From Pseudomonadota bacterium (lineage in GTDB: Bacteria > Pseudomonadota > Gammaproteobacteria > Competibacterales > Competibacteraceae), in contig JAFEGB010000026.1 in NCBI GenBank assembly GCA_018240295.1, positions 1-47,745 of the forward strand: a stretch of DNA of 47,745 nt. Reading direction: 5' to 3'. Of the stretch, positions 9,969 through 18,785 are shown in pieces; the stretch's first letter is position 1; each line of letters opens with the position of its first letter. The notes beneath the pieces are model-generated. The model searched no databases and was not told where the DNA came from. It saw nothing but the letters and a program-made list of their open reading frames with translations. Position numbers and translations under genes: made by a program.

Positions 9969-10859
9969 ATGGCTGTCGATTCCTTTCATTCCCAGCCTGC
10001 GACGGACCCGGCCGTGAGCCGCGTGCAGCCTCTGGTTGCCGCCGATTCCACCGCTGCGGAATCCGGCCTCGACCCGTTGCTGCAGCATCCCGATCTGAAC
10101 GACTCGTCGCGCAGCACGCTGGCCGACACGTTTTCCAAATACTTCTACGTCATGCGCGCCGACACGCCGGCGCTGCGCGAGGAAGTCTACCGGCTGCGCT
10201 ACGAGGTCTACGTCCGCGAATTCGCCTATGAGGCCGAGGAACACTTCGCCGACGGCATGGAACGCGACGACTACGACGACCACTCCATACATTGCCTGCT
10301 GCGCCACCGTGCGACCGGTCTGGCGGCCGGCACCGTGCGCATGGTCTGCACCGACCCGGCCGATCGCAACGCCCCGCTGCCGTTCGAACGCTACTGCCTG
10401 CATGCGCTGCGCAGCGATCAGTTCGATCCGAAGCGCGTGCCCCGCCACAGCATCGGCGAGGTCTCGCGGCTCGCGATCCTGCAGCACTTCCGTCGCCGCC
10501 TGACCGACGAGCGCAAGCCCTTCAGCATCACCCAGGAACAGATCAAGGCGATCGACTCCGCCGAGCACGGGCGCGAGAACTTCCCGATCCTGCCGGTCAG
10601 CCTGTTCCTGGTGTCGATCGCGATGATGATGTACTGCGGCGTGCATCACGGCATCGCGATGATGGAACCGCGGCTGGCGCGGCTGCTGCGCCGCTTCGGC
10701 CTGCCGGCGAAGCAGGTCGGCGACGTGATCGACTATCACGGCCCGCGCGCGCCCTTCCTGCTCGACCCCGAAGAAATGTTCGCGGCGGTCAATCCCGATC
10801 TCTACAAGCTCGTGCTGGCGCTCGACCAGCAGATGTCGCGCAACGCGCACGACTCCTGA
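9969..10859 (+). CDS. PEP-CTERM/exosortase system-associated acyltransferase
   Basis: A 296-residue GNAT-fold protein like the N-acyl amino acid synthase/autoinducer synthase group that occurs in exosortase genomes. Family features: YFYVMRADTPALREEVYRLR at the start of the domain, RYEVYVREFAYE, then ATGLAAGTVRMV, and IGEVSRLAILQHFRRR. These match an acyl-ACP or acyl-CoA dependent acyltransferase acting on a small amine or amino acid. The first 50 residues are Ala/Ser/Asp-rich and poorly conserved, so a later start is possible. It opens the plus-strand arm of the exosortase-associated locus. An acyl carrier protein, acyl ligase and amino acid decarboxylase encoded nearby could supply its substrates (inference). 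Confidence 0.87.
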   Translation: MAVDSFHSQPATDPAVSRVQPLVAADSTAAESGLDPLLQHPDLNDSSRSTLADTFSKYFYVMRADTPALREEVYRLRYEVYVREFAYEAEEHFADGMERDDYDDHSIHCLLRHRATGLAAGTVRMVCTDPADRNAPLPFERYCLHALRSDQFDPKRVPRHSIGEVSRLAILQHFRRRLTDERKPFSITQEQIKAIDSAEHGRENFPILPVSLFLVSIAMMMYCGVHHGIAMMEPRLARLLRRFGLPAKQVGDVIDYHGPRAPFLLDPEEMFAAVNPDLYKLVLALDQQMSRNAHDS

Positions 10860-10944
10860 GCCGCCGCGCCCCACGCAAGACCACGACGCAGCCCAACGCA
10901 ACGCAACGCTACGATCCCGCTCCCGCCGAGCGGCCCGGGTTTGC

Positions 10945-10950
10945 GACAAT
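10945..10950 (+). promoter_or_regulatory. Possible -10 box before the acyl ligase gene
   Basis: GACAAT followed by GCCGG lies 49 nt before the ligase ATG at 10999. No convincing -35 box is visible, so this is a weak call. Confidence 0.25.
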
Positions 10951-10998
10951 GCCGGCCCTGCCCCGTCCCCCACGGTCCGCCCGCGGAGCCCGCCGAGC

Positions 10999-12594
10999 AT
11001 GCCCGGATTACTGCACGAACTGATCTTTGCGCGCGCCGAACGGACGCCTTCGGCGATCGCGCTGCGCCTGCGTGATGCCGAACAGGACTACGCGACGCTG
11101 GCCGAGGCGGTCGGACGCTTCGCGGCGGCCTGCGCCGGACGCGGCCTCGAAGCGGCCGGGCGCGTCGCGATCTGGCTGCCGAAGCGCTTCGAGACCGTCG
11201 CGGCGATCTTCGGGGCCTGCGCGGCCGGTGGCGCCTTCGTGCCGGTCAATCCGCTGCTGAAGCCCGAGCAGGTCGGCTACATCCTGAACGACTGCAACGT
11301 GCGCATCCTCGTCACCGACCGCGAACGCGCGCGCCTGCTCGCCGGGACGCTGGCCGGCTGCGCCGACCTGCACACGCTGGTGGTGCTCGACAGCCGCGGC
11401 CCCGAGGACCTGCCGAAGCTCGCGCACGTCGAATCACTCGCCTGGGAGACGCTGCTCGCCGAAGGCGAACGCCGCCCCGTGCACCGGCGCATCGACACCG
11501 ACCTGGTGTCGATCCTGTACACCTCCGGTTCGACCGGCCGGCCGAAGGGCGTCTGTCTTTCCCACCGCAACATGCTGACCGGCGCCTGGAGTGTTGCGCA
11601 GTATCTCGGCAACAGCGCCGATGACCACCTGCTCGCGGTGCTGCCGTTCAGCTTCGATTACGGCCTGTCGCAGCTGACCACCGCCTTCCACGTCGGCGCG
11701 CGCGTGACGCTGATGGATTACCTGCTGCCGCGCGATGTCGTGCGCGCGGTCGCGAAGCACGGCATCACCGGGCTGGCCGCCGTGCCGCCGCTGTGGGTGC
11801 AGCTTGCGCAGCTCGACTGGCCGGCGGAAGCCGTCGCCAGCCTGCGCTACCTGACCAACTCCGGCGGCAAGATGCCGCGCGCGACGCTCGAAGCCCTGCG
11901 CGCGAAGCTGCCGGAGACGACACCCTTCCTGATGTACGGCCTCACCGAAGCCTTCCGCTCCACCTACCTGCCGCCGGCCGAACTCGACCGCCGGCCGGAT
12001 TCGATCGGCAAGGCGATCCCGTACGCCGAGATCCTGGTCGTGCGCGAGGACGGCAGCGCCTGCGCCCCCGGCGAACCCGGCGAGCTCGTGCACCGCGGCT
12101 CGCTGGTCGGGCTCGGCTACTGGAACGATCCGGTCAAGACCGCCGAGCGCTACAAGCCGGCGCCGGGCCAGCCGGCCGGACTGGTGAATCCGGAACTCGC
12201 CGTGTGGTCCGGCGACACCGTGCGCATGGACGAGGACGGCTACCTGTACTTCATCGGCCGGCGTGACGACATGATCAAGACCTCCGGCTACCGGGTCAGC
12301 CCGACCGAGGTCGAGGAAGTCCTGTACGGCTCCGGCCTGGTCGCCGAAGCCGCGGCGATCGGCGTTGCGCACGGCACGCTCGGTCAGGCCGTGGTCGCGG
12401 TGATCCAGCCGGCCGCCGACGCCCCGGCCGATGACGAGGCCCTGCTCGCGCACTGCAAGCGCGTGCTGCCGAACTTCATGGTGCCGCTCTGCTTCGTGCG
12501 CCGTGCCGCGCTGCCGCGCAATCCGAACGGCAAGATCGACCGCAAGCAGCTCGCCGGCGAACTCGAAACCCTGTACGCGGAGACCGGCGCATGA
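10999..12594 (+). CDS. AMP-forming acyl-CoA ligase, exosortase A system-associated
   Basis: A 531-residue member of the ANL (acyl-CoA synthetase/adenylation) superfamily. The phosphate-binding loop YTSGSTGRPKG is at residues 174-184, with the downstream motifs FLMYGLTEAFRSTY, YFIGRRDDMIKTSGYRVSPTEVE and the C-terminal catalytic Lys in NPNGKIDRKQL. It matches the ligase that accompanies exosortase A and the PLP decarboxylase in PEP-CTERM genomes. It probably adenylates a carboxylic acid and loads it on CoA or on the ACP encoded at 21792-22040. Its stop overlaps the decarboxylase start by 4 nt (ATGA), so the two are translationally coupled. The natural acid is unknown. Confidence 0.92.
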   Translation: MPGLLHELIFARAERTPSAIALRLRDAEQDYATLAEAVGRFAAACAGRGLEAAGRVAIWLPKRFETVAAIFGACAAGGAFVPVNPLLKPEQVGYILNDCNVRILVTDRERARLLAGTLAGCADLHTLVVLDSRGPEDLPKLAHVESLAWETLLAEGERRPVHRRIDTDLVSILYTSGSTGRPKGVCLSHRNMLTGAWSVAQYLGNSADDHLLAVLPFSFDYGLSQLTTAFHVGARVTLMDYLLPRDVVRAVAKHGITGLAAVPPLWVQLAQLDWPAEAVASLRYLTNSGGKMPRATLEALRAKLPETTPFLMYGLTEAFRSTYLPPAELDRRPDSIGKAIPYAEILVVREDGSACAPGEPGELVHRGSLVGLGYWNDPVKTAERYKPAPGQPAGLVNPELAVWSGDTVRMDEDGYLYFIGRRDDMIKTSGYRVSPTEVEEVLYGSGLVAEAAAIGVAHGTLGQAVVAVIQPAADAPADDEALLAHCKRVLPNFMVPLCFVRRAALPRNPNGKIDRKQLAGELETLYAETGA

Positions 12595-13826
12595 ACGCTC
12601 CCCGCCCCGTGCATGCACCGATGACGCAGTTCCCGGTCGTCGACGGCTGCCTGAGCATCGGCGGCGTGCCGCTGCCGGTGCTGGCCGCGCGCGTCGGCCG
12701 CACGCCGTTCTACGCCTACGACCGCGTGCTGATCGCCGCGCGTGTCGCCGAGCTGCGCGCCGCGCTGCCGGCCGGCATCGAGCTGCACTACGCGATGAAG
12801 GCCAACCCGATGCCGGCGGTCGTGCAGCTGCTCGCCGGCCTCGTCGATGGCCTCGACGTGGCCTCGGCCGGCGAGCTGCAGGTCGCGCTCGACACCGGCA
12901 TCGATGCCCGCGAGATCAGCTTCGCCGGCCCCGGCAAGCGCGATGCCGAGCTGCGCGCCGCGATCGCCGCCGGCATCACGATCAACCTCGAATCCTTCGG
13001 CGAGACCGAGCGCGTCGCGCGCATCGGCGACGAGCTCGGCCTGCACCCGTCGGTCGCCGTGCGCGTGAACCCGGACTTCGAGCTGAAGGCCGCCGGCATG
13101 AAGATGGGCGGCGGCGCCAAGCCCTTCGGCGTCGATGCCGAACTGGTGCCGGAGCTGCTCGCGCGCATCGGCTCGCTCGACCTGCGCTTCCGCGGCTTTC
13201 ACCTGTTCTGGGGCTCGCAGAGCCTGCGCGCCGAGACCATCGTCGATGCGCACCGCCAGACCTTCGCACTCGGCCTGCGGCTGGCCGATGCGGCACCGGC
13301 CCCGGTCGAACTCTTCAACATCGGCGGCGGCTTCGGCATTCCGTACTTTCCCGGCGAGACCCGGCTCGACCTGGCGCCGATCGCCGACAATCTCGAAACC
13401 CTGCTGCCGCAGCTCGCGGCACGTCAGCCGCAGGCACGGCCGGTCATCGAGCTCGGCCGCTATCTGGTCGGCGAGGCCGGCATCTACGTCTGCGAGGTGC
13501 TGGATCGCAAGGTCTCGCGCGGCCAGGTGTATCTGGTCACCGACGGCGGCCTGCACCACCACCTCGCCGCCAGCGGCAACTTCGGGCAGGTGATCCGCAA
13601 GAACTACCCGGTCGCGATCGGCACGCGCATGGACAGCCCCGCCACCGAGATCGCGAGCGTCGTCGGCCCGCTGTGCACGCCGCTCGACCTGCTCGGCGAG
13701 CGCATGGCGCTGGCAGCGGCCGAACCCGGCGATCTGGTCGTCGTGTTCCAGTCCGGCGCCTACGGGCGCAGCGCCAGCCCGGCCGGCTTCCTGTCGCATC
13801 CGGCCTGTGCCGAAGTGCTGGTCTGA
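12591..13826 (+). CDS. PLP-dependent decarboxylase, exosortase A system-associated
   Basis: A 411-residue fold-type III decarboxylase of the diaminopimelate/ornithine group. The PLP Lys is K70 in HYAMKANP, the phosphate-binding GGGFG is at 245-249, and the C-terminal domain has ELGRYLVGEAGIYVCEVLDRK. The active-site Cys/Asp region near the end reads VVFQSGAYGRSASP rather than the usual CESGD-type loop alone, so substrate preference should not be assumed from lysA. It belongs to the family that travels with exosortase A and presumably makes an amine or amino acid for the surface pathway. It is coupled to the ligase by a 4-nt overlap. Confidence 0.92.
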   Translation: MNAPRPVHAPMTQFPVVDGCLSIGGVPLPVLAARVGRTPFYAYDRVLIAARVAELRAALPAGIELHYAMKANPMPAVVQLLAGLVDGLDVASAGELQVALDTGIDAREISFAGPGKRDAELRAAIAAGITINLESFGETERVARIGDELGLHPSVAVRVNPDFELKAAGMKMGGGAKPFGVDAELVPELLARIGSLDLRFRGFHLFWGSQSLRAETIVDAHRQTFALGLRLADAAPAPVELFNIGGGFGIPYFPGETRLDLAPIADNLETLLPQLAARQPQARPVIELGRYLVGEAGIYVCEVLDRKVSRGQVYLVTDGGLHHHLAASGNFGQVIRKNYPVAIGTRMDSPATEIASVVGPLCTPLDLLGERMALAAAEPGDLVVVFQSGAYGRSASPAGFLSHPACAEVLV

Positions 13827-13880
13827 CGGGAACCGGCCCTTGAATGCGCTGAAGCCGCTGCGGTAACGGAAGCCCGCCCG

Positions 13881-16211
13881 ATGTCCCGAGTCCTGCCCGC
13901 CACCACCTCGCTGCCCGCCCCCCCCCGCGCACTGCCCCGGCCGCTGCCGGCGCTGGCCGGGCTGGCGCTGGCGGCCGTCACCGCCCTCGGCCTTGCCGCG
14001 TATCCCGTGCTCAAGGGGCCGCTGGCGCTGCTCGCGCTCGGCTGCGGCCTGCTCTGCGCCTGGCGACCGCTGCTGGCACTGGCGCTGCTGCCGGCGCTGC
14101 TGCCGGTCACGGGGCTGGCGCCGTGGAGCGGCCGGCTGCTGGTCGAGGAATACGACCTGCTGCTGCTCGCCTGCGCCGCCGGCGCGCTGCTCGGCGGCAG
14201 CGGTGCAGACCCGCGGCCGGTGCGGGGCGGCTGGGCGCTGCTGCTGCTGCTGATCGCGCAGGGCATCGCGCTCGGGCACGGACTCGCCGGTGCGGCCTGG
14301 CCGCCGGATGCCAATGCCTGGAACGGCTACCTGACGCCGTGGAACGCGCTGCGCGTCGCGCGCGGCCTGCTGGCCGCACTCGTGCTCGCGCCGCTGATCC
14401 GGCACACGCTGCAGCACGACCCCGAGGCGGCATGGGCGGCCTGGTCGCGCGGCACGGCGCTCGGCCTGATCGCGGTCGGCGTCGCGGTGCTGTGGGAGCG
14501 CGGCGTGCTCGGCGTGCTGCTGGCCGTGCACGATCGCACCAGCCTGATCTACGGCCTGCTGCCGGCGCTGCTCGATTTCACCAGCCACTACCGCATCAAC
14601 GCGCTGTTCGCCGAGATGCACACCGGCGGGGCCGCGATCGACGGCTACGTGGCACTGGCGCTGCCGGTCACGGCCGCGGCATTGCTGCGCCGCGGCGAGC
14701 CTGCGGGCTGGCGCACCGTTGCCGGCCTCGCGCTGTGCCTCGGGCTGTACACGCTGTTCGTGACCTTCACACGCATCACCTACGTCGCGGTGGCGCTGGC
14801 CCTGCTGACGCTGGCGCTGCTTGTGGCAGTGCGGCGCCCGCCGGCGAGCGGGGCCCCGCAGCCGCCGGCCTCGCGCTTCGACGCGCTGCGGCTGCTGGCC
14901 GGCTTCGGCATCGCCTCGCTCGGGCTGTACCTCGGCTTCGGCCGCGGCGGCAGCATCGTGCTGCTCGGCGGCGCGCTGGCCTTCGGGCTGGCGGCGGCGC
15001 TCAGCGCGCTGATCCGGCCGCCGGCGCTGCGGGCGCTGGCGCTGATCCCGGTGCCGGCGCTCGGCGGCGGGCTGGCGGTCTGGGGCATGCTGACCAGCCG
15101 CTGGACGCCGCAGCCGCTGCCGGATGCGCTGCTGATCGGTGCCGCCCTCGGCCTCGGGCTCACCGCCGCCGGCTGGCTGGCCGGCGCGACGACGCTCGCG
15201 CGGCGCGCGCGCCTCGGCACGCTCGGGGCGCTGCTGCTGTGGGCGCTGCTCGCGGCGATCGCCGTGCCGGCGCTGTCGGGCTATCGCATGGAGGTGCGCT
15301 TCGCCGCGACCGGCACCGACCTCACCGGCCGCCTGCAGCACTGGCGCGACGGCTGGTCGCTGCAGCCCGATGATCTGTCCGCGCGGCTGTTCGGCACCGG
15401 CCTCGGCAGCTTCCCGCGCCTGTACCAGACGCTGATCCCGGCCGGTCGCCAGGTCGGCAGCTACGCCTTCGCCCGCGACGGTGAACGCCCGCTGCTGCGC
15501 CTCGGCGGCGGCAACGACCTGCTGCTCGGCCAGCGCATCGAGCTGCCCGGCCCCGGCGTCTACCGCGTCGAGGCGCTGGCGCGCGCGATCGGCGACCCGG
15601 CGCTGCTGCTCGCCCGCCTCTGCTGGCACCATGTGCTGAGCTGCAGTCCGGGTTCGGCGTTCGAAGCCCGCGCGCCGGTGCAGCCGGGCGACTGGCAGCG
15701 CATCCGCTTCGAAATCGATGCCGGCCGACTGCCGCAGCAGCCCGTCTGGGCGCGCTGGCCGGGCACGCTGCTGATCGGCGACCAGCAGCCGGACACGCGC
15801 ATCGAGATCGCCGAACTGTCGCTGCGCGGCCCCGACGGGCACGAACGGCTCGCCAACCGCGACTTCGCTGCCGGCGGCGATCGCTGGCTCAGCTACAACG
15901 AGTTCGAGCATCTGGTCTGGCACCCGAAGAGCCTGCCGCTGGCGCTGCTGATCGAGACCGGCATCGCCGGACTCACGGCCTTCGTGCTCGTGCTCGGCGC
16001 GGCTGCCTGGGGCGCCTGGCGCAGCGCCGTCGCCACCCCGGCCTTCGGCACGCTGTGCGGCCTGCTCGGCCTGATCGGGGTCGGTGCCGCCGACAGCGCG
16101 CTCGACTTCCCGCGCATCGCCGTGCTGTTCTGGATCGGCGTGCTGATGCTGCTGGCCACACCGGCCCGTGCCGCCCGGCCGTGGCGGCGAGCGCCGGCGG
16201 CACACGACTGA
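13881..16211 (+). CDS. Polytopic membrane protein, O-antigen ligase/Wzy-like, with inserted soluble domain
   Basis: A 776-residue inner-membrane protein with about 13-14 hydrophobic segments, two or more before residue 70 and the last near 690-760. The layout, and the long stretch FTRITYVAVALALLTLALL preceded by short loops, resembles Wzy polymerases and WaaL-type ligases that join polysaccharide repeats. Residues about 470-690 form a largely soluble periplasmic part. It begins with the Wzy/WaaL-like loop TDLTGRLQHWRDGW...LFGTGLGSFPRLY. It then contains a beta-rich segment (GGGNDLLLGQRIELPGPGVY through RIEIAELSLRGPDG) that looks like a carbohydrate-binding jelly roll. It lies 54 bp after the decarboxylase and overlaps the beta-helix gene by one base (TGATG). 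Assignment to polymerase rather than ligase is not possible here. Confidence 0.75.
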   Translation: MSRVLPATTSLPAPPRALPRPLPALAGLALAAVTALGLAAYPVLKGPLALLALGCGLLCAWRPLLALALLPALLPVTGLAPWSGRLLVEEYDLLLLACAAGALLGGSGADPRPVRGGWALLLLLIAQGIALGHGLAGAAWPPDANAWNGYLTPWNALRVARGLLAALVLAPLIRHTLQHDPEAAWAAWSRGTALGLIAVGVAVLWERGVLGVLLAVHDRTSLIYGLLPALLDFTSHYRINALFAEMHTGGAAIDGYVALALPVTAAALLRRGEPAGWRTVAGLALCLGLYTLFVTFTRITYVAVALALLTLALLVAVRRPPASGAPQPPASRFDALRLLAGFGIASLGLYLGFGRGGSIVLLGGALAFGLAAALSALIRPPALRALALIPVPALGGGLAVWGMLTSRWTPQPLPDALLIGAALGLGLTAAGWLAGATTLARRARLGTLGALLLWALLAAIAVPALSGYRMEVRFAATGTDLTGRLQHWRDGWSLQPDDLSARLFGTGLGSFPRLYQTLIPAGRQVGSYAFARDGERPLLRLGGGNDLLLGQRIELPGPGVYRVEALARAIGDPALLLARLCWHHVLSCSPGSAFEARAPVQPGDWQRIRFEIDAGRLPQQPVWARWPGTLLIGDQQPDTRIEIAELSLRGPDGHERLANRDFAAGGDRWLSYNEFEHLVWHPKSLPLALLIETGIAGLTAFVLVLGAAAWGAWRSAVATPAFGTLCGLLGLIGVGAADSALDFPRIAVLFWIGVLMLLATPARAARPWRRAPAAHD

Positions 16212-17569
16212 TGCGCAGCCCCCGCCGCGGCCGGCCGGCCGGCTTCGCCGCCGGCCTGCTGCTGCTTGTTGCGGGCCTCACGACCGCCGATGTCCTCGAT
16301 GCGGCACGCGCGCGCTTCCAGGTGAGCGGCGAGCCGCTGCCGGGGCGGTTTCCGCCGGCCGGCGACTGGCGCGGCATCGGCGCCGGCCCGGCGCGCGAAC
16401 CGCTGCCGGCCGGCAGCAATCTGGTGCCGGTCGCAAACACCGACGAACTGCGCAGCGCGATGGCCGCGGCGCTGCCCGGGGACGTGCTGCTGCTCGCGCC
16501 CGGCGATTACCCGCTGCAGCGCACGCTGTACGCCGAGCGTCCGGGCGAGGCCGGGCGGCCGGTCCGCGTGCTCGCCGAGCGCCCGGGCAGCGTGCGCATC
16601 CGCGTCGCGACCACGGTCGGCTTCGAGCTGCGCGCGCCGTACTGGTGGTTCGAGGGTCTCGACATCGCCGGTGTCTGCGCCGATCACGGCGACTGCGAAC
16701 ACGCCTTCCACATCGTCGGCGATGCCCGCCACACGGTGCTGCGCAACAACCGCCTGCACGAATTCAACGCGCCGGTGAAGATCAACGGCAGCGAGCGCGA
16801 CGGCCGGCTGCAGACCCCCGATGACGGCCGCATCGACGGCAACAGCCTCTACAACTCCGGCGTGCGCCTGACCGGCAACCCCGTGACGCTGATCGATGCG
16901 GTCGCCGTCAACGGCTGGATGGTGCGCGCCAACCTGATCGCCGACTTCGTCAAGGGCGGCGGCGACAACATCAGCTATGGCGCCTTCTTCAAGGGTGCCG
17001 GCAGCGGCAACGTGTTCGAACGCAATCTGGTCATCTGCGAGATGAACCTGCACCCGCCCTACGGCGCGCGCGTCGGCCTGTCCTTCGGCGGCGGCGGCAC
17101 CGGGGCGCCGTATTGCCGCGACGGGCGCTGCGCAGCCGAACACTTCGACGGCCGCATCCGCAACAACCTGATCCTGCACTGCAATGATGTCGGCGTGTAC
17201 CTGAACCGCGCCGCGCGCACCGAGGTCGCGCACAACACGCTGTATGCGACGCTCGGCATGGACGCGCGCTTCCCGGACACCGATGCCGTGTTCACGAACA
17301 ACCTGCTCGACGGCCGCATCAAGGCCCGCGACGGCGGGCGCTGGAGCGGCGACGGCAACCTGAGGCTCGAAGCCGCCGGCTTCGCCGCGCGCTTCTTCGC
17401 ACCGCAGGACGCCGACTTCCGGCTGCGCGACGGCAGCGGCATCGTCGCCGCCGGCGTGCCGCTGCCGCAGGTCCCGGACGATCTCTGCGGCCACGTCCGC
17501 GCCCGGCTTCCCGACATCGGCGCCATCGAATACGGCCTCGACGCCTGCGATCCGGCCGGGCGGCCGTAA
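16211..17569 (+). CDS. Exported right-handed beta-helix protein
   Basis: A 452-residue protein with an N-terminal signal or anchor (RPAGFAAGLLLLVAGLTTADV). The body has parallel beta-helix rungs: VANTDELRSAMAAALPGDVLLLAPGDY, NNRLHEFNAPVKINGS, RNNLILHCNDVGVYLNRA and VAHNTLYATLG. It ends with the DIGAIEYG motif common at the C-terminus of such proteins. These folds occur in polysaccharide lyases and in carbohydrate-binding proteins. A secreted lyase or epimerase acting on the polymer made by this locus is the natural guess, but no catalytic set is evident. The start overlaps the upstream stop by one base, so the pair is co-translated. Confidence 0.8.
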   Translation: MRSPRRGRPAGFAAGLLLLVAGLTTADVLDAARARFQVSGEPLPGRFPPAGDWRGIGAGPAREPLPAGSNLVPVANTDELRSAMAAALPGDVLLLAPGDYPLQRTLYAERPGEAGRPVRVLAERPGSVRIRVATTVGFELRAPYWWFEGLDIAGVCADHGDCEHAFHIVGDARHTVLRNNRLHEFNAPVKINGSERDGRLQTPDDGRIDGNSLYNSGVRLTGNPVTLIDAVAVNGWMVRANLIADFVKGGGDNISYGAFFKGAGSGNVFERNLVICEMNLHPPYGARVGLSFGGGGTGAPYCRDGRCAAEHFDGRIRNNLILHCNDVGVYLNRAARTEVAHNTLYATLGMDARFPDTDAVFTNNLLDGRIKARDGGRWSGDGNLRLEAAGFAARFFAPQDADFRLRDGSGIVAAGVPLPQVPDDLCGHVRARLPDIGAIEYGLDACDPAGRP

Positions 17570-17603
17570 GACAGGCAATCCGGAGCGTGCGACGGCCTGC
17601 GGC

Positions 17604-18785
17604 TCAGCCCTCGCCGCTGCGGCCGGCGGTGCTTGCGAGCGGGTCCAGGCCGTGCGGCCCGCTCACCGGCGCTGCGCCCGCCGCCGGGCGCAGCGGTCCG
17701 GCCAGATGCACGAGGCCGGCGGCGAGCAGCACCCAGAACAGCTCGCCGATGTCGGCATAGCGCCCGACCAGCCAGGCCTGCGCGCCCTCGACGCCGACGA
17801 CCCAGCCGACCACCAGCAGCGTGGCGAGCGGCGGCAGGCGCTGGCAGCGCTGCTGGATCAGCCACAGCACGCCGGCGTAGATCGCCAGCCGCGCACAGAG
17901 ATGCCGCAGGTTGTTCAGCATGTTGCCGTGCAGCAGGCTGTCGAACGGCTGCAGCGACAGCATGCCGAGCGGCCGCCAGCGGAACGGCCAGAGGCCGTCG
18001 AAGGTGTAGACGGCAGCGATCAGCCCGATCAGCAGGCCGTCGGCGCGCTCGCGACCATACAGCGCGCACAGCACGCCGAGCGGCAGGCCGAGCATCTGCG
18101 CCGGATCGGGATGGGCGGCGGGCAGCGCCGGCCCGAGCAGCAGCACGCCGACGACCAGGCCCACGGCCGCACGCACCCCGGCGCCGAGCCCCTGCAGCAG
18201 CCGCATCGACAGCCAGCCCCCGGCGACGTGCCAGACCAGCGCCGCCGGCAGCGGCAGGCTCAGCGTCGCCTGCAGCGAACGCACCCAGGCGAGCGGCAGG
18301 CCGGCCGGCCAGAACGGCAGCAGCGGCAGCAGCAGGCCGAGCAGCCAGAGCGCGAGGATCGCGATGCAGGCGGTGCGCGGCGCATCGTGCAGGCGCGTGG
18401 CCAGCAGCAGGCCGGCGGCGAGCCCGAGCGCATTCCAGAACACGTCGCCGAGCGAGGCGACGCGCTCCGGCAGCCAGAGCTGCAGCACCTGCAGCAGCAG
18501 CGCCCAGGCCAGACCGCCGAGCAGCACCGGCGCGGCGCGGCGCCAGGCCGTGCCGCGCCCGGCCCACCAGCCGCACAGCGACCACGGCACGAACAGCAGC
18601 ATGTTGCCGAACACGTCGCTCGGGCGCGTCCACAGCGGCGGTACCTGCAGCAGGCTTTCCAGCGGCAGGCCCGGGAAGCGGAAGCGGAACGGATACAGCG
18701 AGCCGTAGCCGATCAGCAGCGCGACGACGCCCCACAGCGCCACGCGCGCCGCGCTCGACGGGCGGCGCGGCTCAGCGCGATGCAA
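17604..18785 (-). CDS. Membrane protein with two VanZ-like domains
   Basis: A hydrophobic protein of about 390 residues with two VanZ-type units. Unit 1: YGSLYPFRFRFPG, then RPSDVFGNMLLFVPW, LQVLQLWLPERVASLGDVFWNALG. Unit 2: AVYTFDGLWPFRWRP, then DSLLHGNMLNNLRHL, GVEGAQAWLVGRYADIGELFW. VanZ domains are small membrane modules of mostly unknown function, common in exopolysaccharide loci. The start is unclear. No ATG fits; a TTG at 18785 overlaps the glycosyltransferase stop, and a GTG at 18743 (VALWGVVALLIG) is also plausible. Tight coupling to the upstream glycosyltransferase gene points to a shared role in polysaccharide export or assembly. Confidence 0.82.
   Translation of the reverse strand: MHRAEPRRPSSAARVALWGVVALLIGYGSLYPFRFRFPGLPLESLLQVPPLWTRPSDVFGNMLLFVPWSLCGWWAGRGTAWRRAAPVLLGGLAWALLLQVLQLWLPERVASLGDVFWNALGLAAGLLLATRLHDAPRTACIAILALWLLGLLLPLLPFWPAGLPLAWVRSLQATLSLPLPAALVWHVAGGWLSMRLLQGLGAGVRAAVGLVVGVLLLGPALPAAHPDPAQMLGLPLGVLCALYGRERADGLLIGLIAAVYTFDGLWPFRWRPLGMLSLQPFDSLLHGNMLNNLRHLCARLAIYAGVLWLIQQRCQRLPPLATLLVVGWVVGVEGAQAWLVGRYADIGELFWVLLAAGLVHLAGPLRPAAGAAPVSGPHGLDPLASTAGRSGEG

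Noticed and set aside
12384-16205. Open frame of 1,273 codons on the minus strand
   Set aside because: Gln/Arg/Ala-rich shadow of the decarboxylase and membrane protein genes, with no domain.
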